Part shown: one piece after another, positions 58,080 to 64,000 of the stretch
Layout: the number at the start of each line of letters is the position of its first letter
Numbering within the stretch: the first letter of the stretch is position 1
Source of the DNA: Paracidovorax anthurii
GTDB lineage: Bacteria > Pseudomonadota > Gammaproteobacteria > Burkholderiales > Burkholderiaceae_C
DNA length: 64,000 nucleotides
NCBI RefSeq assembly: GCF_003269065.1
Contig: NZ_QLTA01000012.1
Coordinates: 1 to 64,000 of the forward strand
Direction: 5' to 3'
The notes under the pieces: model-generated
The model's input: only the letters and a program-made list of their open reading frames with translations
Told to the model about the DNA's origin: nothing
The model's database searches: none
Made by a program: the position numbers and the translations under genes

Positions 58080-58106
58080 GGAACGGAGACGGGGCTCAGC
58101 GCGGTG

Positions 58107-60875
<2,769 letters not shown>

Positions 60876-61009
60876 GCGAACAGGACCGCGGCCCGCCCTG
60901 GAGCAGGCGACGCGACCCGAATCCCTAAAGAAGAAGTGGGTTCAGATGGGGCCACCGCCACCGCTTGCAAGTTGTGCAACCAGGGGCGGCGATTCCGGAG
61001 CGCGCGATT

Positions 61010-61969
61010 TTACCTGCGAGGCGCGGGCGCCCTCGCCGCCACGCGCAGGTCAGGATTGACGCCGGTGGCACCGGCGTTCAGGAATTTCTGCGGATCCTGG
61101 GGCACGCCCTGCACCAGCACCTCGAAGTGCAGGTGCGGCCCGGTGGAACGGCCGGTGGAGCCGACCTCGGCGATCTTCTGCCCGCGCCGCACCAGATCGC
61201 CGCGTTTGACGAATGTCCTGGAGGCATGCGCGTAGCGCGTCACCAGCTGGTTGCCGTGATCGACCTCGACCATGTTGCCGTAGGCCGGGTGGTATTCCTG
61301 CGCCACCACCACGCCGCCCGCGGCGGCCAGGATGGGCGTGCCGGTGTCGGCCTGGAAATCCAGCCCCGTGTGCAGGGCCGACTGGCCGGTGAAAGGGTCG
61401 ATGCGCCAGCCGAAGGGAGAACCCGCCGATTTCCCCAGCACGGGCTCCTGCGTCGGCACCATGCTCTTGCGGATGTGCTGGTCGAAGAGGCGCGACTCGA
61501 CCACGGTCAGCAGGTCCACGCGGCGGTCGGTGAGCTGCGCCAGCGCGTCCAGCGTGCCCTGCAGCTCTTCCATGTCCATCGGGCGGCCGGACACCAGGGC
61601 CCCGCCCTGCCCCGGCGGGCGGGTGAATTCCGCCGGGGACATGCCGGCGAGCCCCGAGACCCGCTCTCCCAGCGATTCGAGCTGCAGCATGCGCGCCTGC
61701 ATCTCGCCGACCTTGCGGGCCATCGCATCGAGGTTCGCGCGCATGAACCGGTCGCGCTCCGCGATCTCGTCGCGTGCGGCCAACTGCCCCAGCGAGCCGA
61801 CCACGGGCCAGCCTTCACGCGCCCCTTTCAGGAACACCCAGTGGTAGAGCAAGGCCGCCACCAGCATGACCAGGAACGACAGCAGGAGACCGGCCCCCGC
61901 CAGGCGCAGGCCCGAGAGATGAATGGCCCGGCTGCGCGCCAGCCAGGCGTCCGTGATAATCAACTGCAC
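61010..61969 (-). CDS. M23-family murein endopeptidase, membrane-anchored
   Basis: The roughly 319-residue protein has one N-terminal membrane helix (about 20-45, LRLAGAGLLLSFLVMLVAALL), a coiled region (70-150) and a C-terminal LytM/peptidase M23 domain. The zinc ligands His and Asp lie in ALHTGLDFQA and the HxH motif in GPHLHFEV. It should cleave peptide cross-links in murein or activate amidases. I chose a GTG at 61969 with GGAGA six bases upstream. The in-frame ATG at 62002 would overlap the divergent dciA start. The M23-secA order is typical of betaproteobacteria. Confidence 0.88.
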   Translation of the reverse strand: MQLIITDAWLARSRAIHLSGLRLAGAGLLLSFLVMLVAALLYHWVFLKGAREGWPVVGSLGQLAARDEIAERDRFMRANLDAMARKVGEMQARMLQLESLGERVSGLAGMSPAEFTRPPGQGGALVSGRPMDMEELQGTLDALAQLTDRRVDLLTVVESRLFDQHIRKSMVPTQEPVLGKSAGSPFGWRIDPFTGQSALHTGLDFQADTGTPILAAAGGVVVAQEYHPAYGNMVEVDHGNQLVTRYAHASRTFVKRGDLVRRGQKIAEVGSTGRSTGPHLHFEVLVQGVPQDPQKFLNAGATGVNPDLRVAARAPAPRR

Positions 61970-62000
61970 TTCGTATCTCCGCGCCGCGCGGCGCCTTTCC

Positions 62001-62300
62001 ATGAACCGCCGTCACCACGCCGTCACGCTGCTGCAAGCCACCGAGGGCTCCCCCACGCTGGCCAAACTGGCGGCATTGACGCGCGACTCAAGCGAGCGGC
62101 TCAAGGCCATCGAGTTGCTGATTCCCGCCACCCTGCGGCCCGCCATTCAGGCCGGGCCGATCGAGGGCGCCACGTGGTGCCTGCTGGTCCGCAGCAATGC
62201 GGCCGCAGCCAAGGTGAGGCAACTGCTGCCTGCCTTGCAGGCGCATCTGCGCAGTCGGGGGTGGGAGGTTAACGCCATTCGCCTGAAAATCCAAACCTGA
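62001..62300 (+). CDS. dciA: DciA-type helicase loader (DUF721)
   Basis: This 99-residue DUF721 protein is the small DciA form: MNRRHHAVTLLQATEGSPTLAKLAALTRDS at the N-terminus, then LLIPATLRPAIQAGP, ATWCLLVRSNAAAAKVRQLLP and a final IRLKIQT strand. DciA interacts with the replicative helicase DnaB and promotes its loading in bacteria that lack DnaC. It is divergent from the M23 gene with 31 bases between start codons. The gene next to secA and M23 is the standard betaproteobacterial setting. It is shorter than actinobacterial and Pseudomonas forms but covers the KH-like domain. Confidence 0.85.
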   Translation: MNRRHHAVTLLQATEGSPTLAKLAALTRDSSERLKAIELLIPATLRPAIQAGPIEGATWCLLVRSNAAAAKVRQLLPALQAHLRSRGWEVNAIRLKIQT

Positions 62301-62349
62301 GCCCGGCAGGGGCCATTGGTTGCCAACGGCGGCGAATGGGAGAAAAAGA

Positions 62350-62425
62350 TGGTGCCGATTATCGGAATCGAACTGATGACCTACCGCTTACAAGGCGGTT
62401 GCTCTACCAACTGAGCTAAATCGGC
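62350..62425 (-). tRNA. tRNA-Thr (anticodon TGT)
   Basis: A 76-nt cloverleaf on the minus strand with encoded CCA. The acceptor GCCGATT pairs with AATCGGC, the D-arm is GCTCAGTTGGTAGAGC, the anticodon stem ACCGC/GCGGT holds loop CTTGTAA (anticodon TGT), and the T-arm contains TTCGATTCC. A TAGAAT at 62435-62440 on the minus strand, ten bases upstream, could be its -10 element, although no -35 match is visible. It lies between the sspB stop and the dciA end. Confidence 0.97.
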
Positions 62426-62483
62426 GAAGCGCGCATTCTACCGCGGCCCTTGACCCCGGGCCCGCGGCATGGCGCCTGGCGTG

Positions 62484-63023
62484 TCACTTGATGCGCTTGA
62501 GGGAAGGGCGGCCACCGCCCGAGGCCGGCCCGGGCCCGCGCGGCGGCTCGTCCGACGGCCCCGGCCCGCCCTCGGTGGGCACGAGCTGCACCACGCGCTC
62601 ATCCTCCACGCCTTCCGGAGCCGGGCCTGGGCCTCCCACGGCATCGAGCAAGTTGGCAACGCCGCCCCTGATCGCGGCGCCATCGGATTCGAGCATGTCC
62701 ACCGGCGGCGGGAACGCCATGCCCTGGCCGTTCTCGCGGGCATAGATGGCGATCACGCGCCCCACCGGCACCATGATGTCGCGCGGCTTGCCGCCGAAGC
62801 GGGCCTTGAACTCGATGAAATCATTGCCCATCTGCAGCGCGCTCGTGGCGTCGTAGCTGACGTTGAGCACGATCTCTCCGTCCTTCACGTACTCGCGGGG
62901 CACCTGGACCGAGTCGTCCACGCGCACAGCGATGTAAGGCGTGAAGCCGTTGTCGGTGCACCACTCGTACAGGGCCCGGATGAGATAGGGGCGCGTGGAA
63001 GTGGAGTCCTGGGCGTTCATCAT
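62484..63023 (-). CDS. sspB: ClpXP protease specificity-enhancing factor SspB
   Basis: This 179-residue adaptor delivers ssrA-tagged proteins to ClpXP. The folded part, STRPYLIRALYEWCTDNGFT, YIAVRVDDSVQVP, IVLNVSYDATSALQMGNDFI and RVIAIYARENGQGM, matches SspB. A long Pro/Gly-rich linker (about 125-170) ends in GRPSLKRIK, which matches the ClpX-binding XB peptide at the tail of SspB. It follows sspA on the same strand by 45 bases, the classical sspAB pair. Confidence 0.95.
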   Translation of the reverse strand: MMNAQDSTSTRPYLIRALYEWCTDNGFTPYIAVRVDDSVQVPREYVKDGEIVLNVSYDATSALQMGNDFIEFKARFGGKPRDIMVPVGRVIAIYARENGQGMAFPPPVDMLESDGAAIRGGVANLLDAVGGPGPAPEGVEDERVVQLVPTEGGPGPSDEPPRGPGPASGGGRPSLKRIK

Positions 63024-63068
63024 GTCGGCATTTCGGAAATGGGGGCGTGAGCGGCGGCGCGGATGCGC

Positions 63069-63680
63069 TTACTTGCGCATGACCTTCTCGGACGGCGTCA
63101 GCGCCTCGATGTAGGCCGGGCGGGAGAAGATGCGCTCGGCGTACTTGAGCAGAGGGGCAGCGTTCTTGGACAGCTCGATGCCATAGTAGTCCAGGCGCCA
63201 GAGCAGCGGCGCGATGGCCACGTCGAGCATGGAGAAATTCTCGCCCAGCATGTACTTGTTCTTGAGGAACACGGGGGCGAGCTGCGTGAGGCGGTCGCGG
63301 ATGTGGGCGCGGGCCTTCTCCAGGGCTTTCTCGTTGCCCTTGGTGGCGCGCGATTCGAGCACGTTCACGTGCACGAACAGTTCCTTCTCGAAATTCAGCA
63401 GGAACAGGCGCACGCGGGCACGGTCCACCGGGTCGCCGGGCATCAGCTGGGGATGCGGGAAGCGCTCGTCGATGTACTCGTTGATGATGTTCGACTCATA
63501 CAGGATGAGGTCGCGCTCGACCAGGATCGGCACCTGGCCATAGGGGTTCATCACGCTGATGTCTTCGGGCTTGTTGTACAGGTCCACATCGCGGATCTCG
63601 AAATCCATGCCTTTTTCGAACAGAACGAAACGGCAACGATGGGAGAAGGGGCAAGTCGTGCCCGAATAAAGCACCATCAT
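63069..63680 (-). CDS. sspA: Stringent starvation protein A
   Basis: The 203-residue protein has a glutathione-S-transferase fold without evident catalytic activity: MVLYSGTTCPFSHRCRFVLFEKG at the N-terminus, NPYGQVPILVERDLILYESNIINEYI and a helical C-terminal domain. SspA binds RNA polymerase and modulates stationary-phase and acid-stress gene expression in enterobacteria. AGGAGC lies eight bases before the first of two adjacent ATG codons. It lies between petC and sspB, as in most betaproteobacteria. Confidence 0.95.
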   Translation of the reverse strand: MMVLYSGTTCPFSHRCRFVLFEKGMDFEIRDVDLYNKPEDISVMNPYGQVPILVERDLILYESNIINEYIDERFPHPQLMPGDPVDRARVRLFLLNFEKELFVHVNVLESRATKGNEKALEKARAHIRDRLTQLAPVFLKNKYMLGENFSMLDVAIAPLLWRLDYYGIELSKNAAPLLKYAERIFSRPAYIEALTPSEKVMRK

Positions 63681-63743
63681 GGTGGGAAGCTCCTAAAAAT
63701 CAAAAAGAGTGGGCGCGTGCGCGTCCACTCTGGAAAGCGAAAT

Positions 63744-63761
63744 GCGCCGCAGGAGCGGCGC
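63744..63761 (-). terminator. Likely terminator after petC
   Basis: GCGCCGC (63744-63750) and its complement (63755-63761) form a 7-bp stem with a four-base loop. Read on the minus strand it is followed by ATTTCGCTTT. It starts 17 bases after the petC stop and should reduce read-through into sspA. Confidence 0.55.
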
Positions 63762-63777
63762 TGATGCGGGCGGAAGC

Positions 63778-64000
63778 TTACTTGACGTCCTTCCAGAACG
63801 CCGCGTTGAGTCTCCAGGCGATCACCGTGAAGATGCCGAGGAAGATCAACACCCACACGCCGACGCGAACCCGCGTATTTTGCGCTGGCTCGGCCATCCA
63901 CTGCAGGTAGTTGACGAGATCACCCACGGCCTCGTCGTACTGGAGGGCCGACATCGTACCCGGAGTCAGCTGTTCCCACCCCTTGAAGACCTGGGTCTTG
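63778..64000 (-). CDS. petC: Cytochrome c1 of the bc1 complex, C-terminal part (partial)
   Basis: The gene runs off the right edge; only the last 74 codons are visible. The residues include GWEQLTPGTMSALQYDEAV, GDLVNYLQWMAEP and a C-terminal hydrophobic anchor (VGVWVLIFLGIFTVIAWRL) ending FWKDVK. This is the end of cytochrome c1, the haem-bearing subunit of ubiquinol:cytochrome c reductase, with its membrane anchor. The order petC-sspA-sspB is typical of betaproteobacteria. The haem-binding CxxCH lies outside the window. Confidence 0.92.
   Translation of the reverse strand, partial: KTQVFKGWEQLTPGTMSALQYDEAVGDLVNYLQWMAEPAQNTRVRVGVWVLIFLGIFTVIAWRLNAAFWKDVK

Overview
This window is chromosomal DNA from a high-GC betaproteobacterium. 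The gene content and order fit the family Comamonadaceae, most likely Acidovorax or a close relative. That placement is inferred from recognised proteins, not from a database search. The markers are petC-sspA-sspB, dciA with an M23 peptidase and secA, rplU-rpmA-obgE-proB, pilBCD-coaE-zapD-yacG, a complete ugp system, and DUF502-aspS. I see no insertion sequence, integrase, prophage, plasmid function or CRISPR array. Nearly all of the window is core genome.

Layout. (1) 1-268 has no gene but holds two inverted-repeat structures. (2) 269-26611 is one long minus-strand run. In reading direction it goes serA, a giant FAD/Fe-S oxidoreductase, a HIT protein, DUF971, ubiE, a Tim44-like protein, ubiJ, ubiB, a sodium:solute symporter, an FmdB zinc ribbon, DUF502, aspS, a CsgG-like lipoprotein, a large CheW-domain protein, nudB, an EEP-family phosphoesterase, clsB, folE, a BLUF photoreceptor, an EamA transporter and DUF429. 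A single plus-strand gene interrupts it: a degenerate-receiver/TPR protein at 5622. (3) 26944-32247 is the plus-strand glycerol-3-phosphate module ugpB-A-E-C, a small VOC protein and ugpQ, followed by a large MscS-type channel. (4) 35194-41777 (plus) carries hemA, prfA, prmC, a CGFS glutaredoxin, a Lon-like AAA+ ATPase and a CorC/HlyC-type membrane protein. (5) 41890-48171 carries minus-strand proS with a lytic transglycosylase, plus-strand rppH, then minus-strand rplU-rpmA, obgE and proB. (6) 48358-55151 (plus) carries ispB, tRNA-Pro(CGG) and the type IV pilus assembly genes pilBCD with coaE, zapD and yacG. (7) 55396-61969 (minus) carries an M23 peptidase, secA, argJ, a DUF815 ATPase and mutT, with dciA divergent at 62001. 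(8) 62350-64000 (minus) carries the 3' end of petC, then sspA, sspB and tRNA-Thr(UGU).

How the genes work together. The largest functional groups are quinone biosynthesis (ubiE, ubiJ, ubiB, with ispB supplying the polyprenyl tail), uptake and hydrolysis of glycerophosphodiesters (ugpBAEC plus ugpQ), translation (aspS, proS, prfA with prmC, rplU, rpmA, obgE, two tRNAs) and envelope or secretion (secA, clsB, pilBCD, two murein enzymes). Three Nudix enzymes (nudB, rppH, mutT) act in pterin synthesis, RNA decay and nucleotide-pool cleansing.

Points most worth attention: an 8-bp tandem duplication that throws the end of the receiver/TPR gene out of frame; the Glu that replaces the phospho-acceptor Asp in the same protein; the neighbouring CheW-domain protein, which has duplicated sensor-like halves and no membrane segment; a family of five 17-nt palindromes, one forming the stop codon of mutT and one lying inside a membrane-protein gene; a roughly 100-nt imperfect hairpin at the left edge; and translational coupling of a BLUF photoreceptor to folE.
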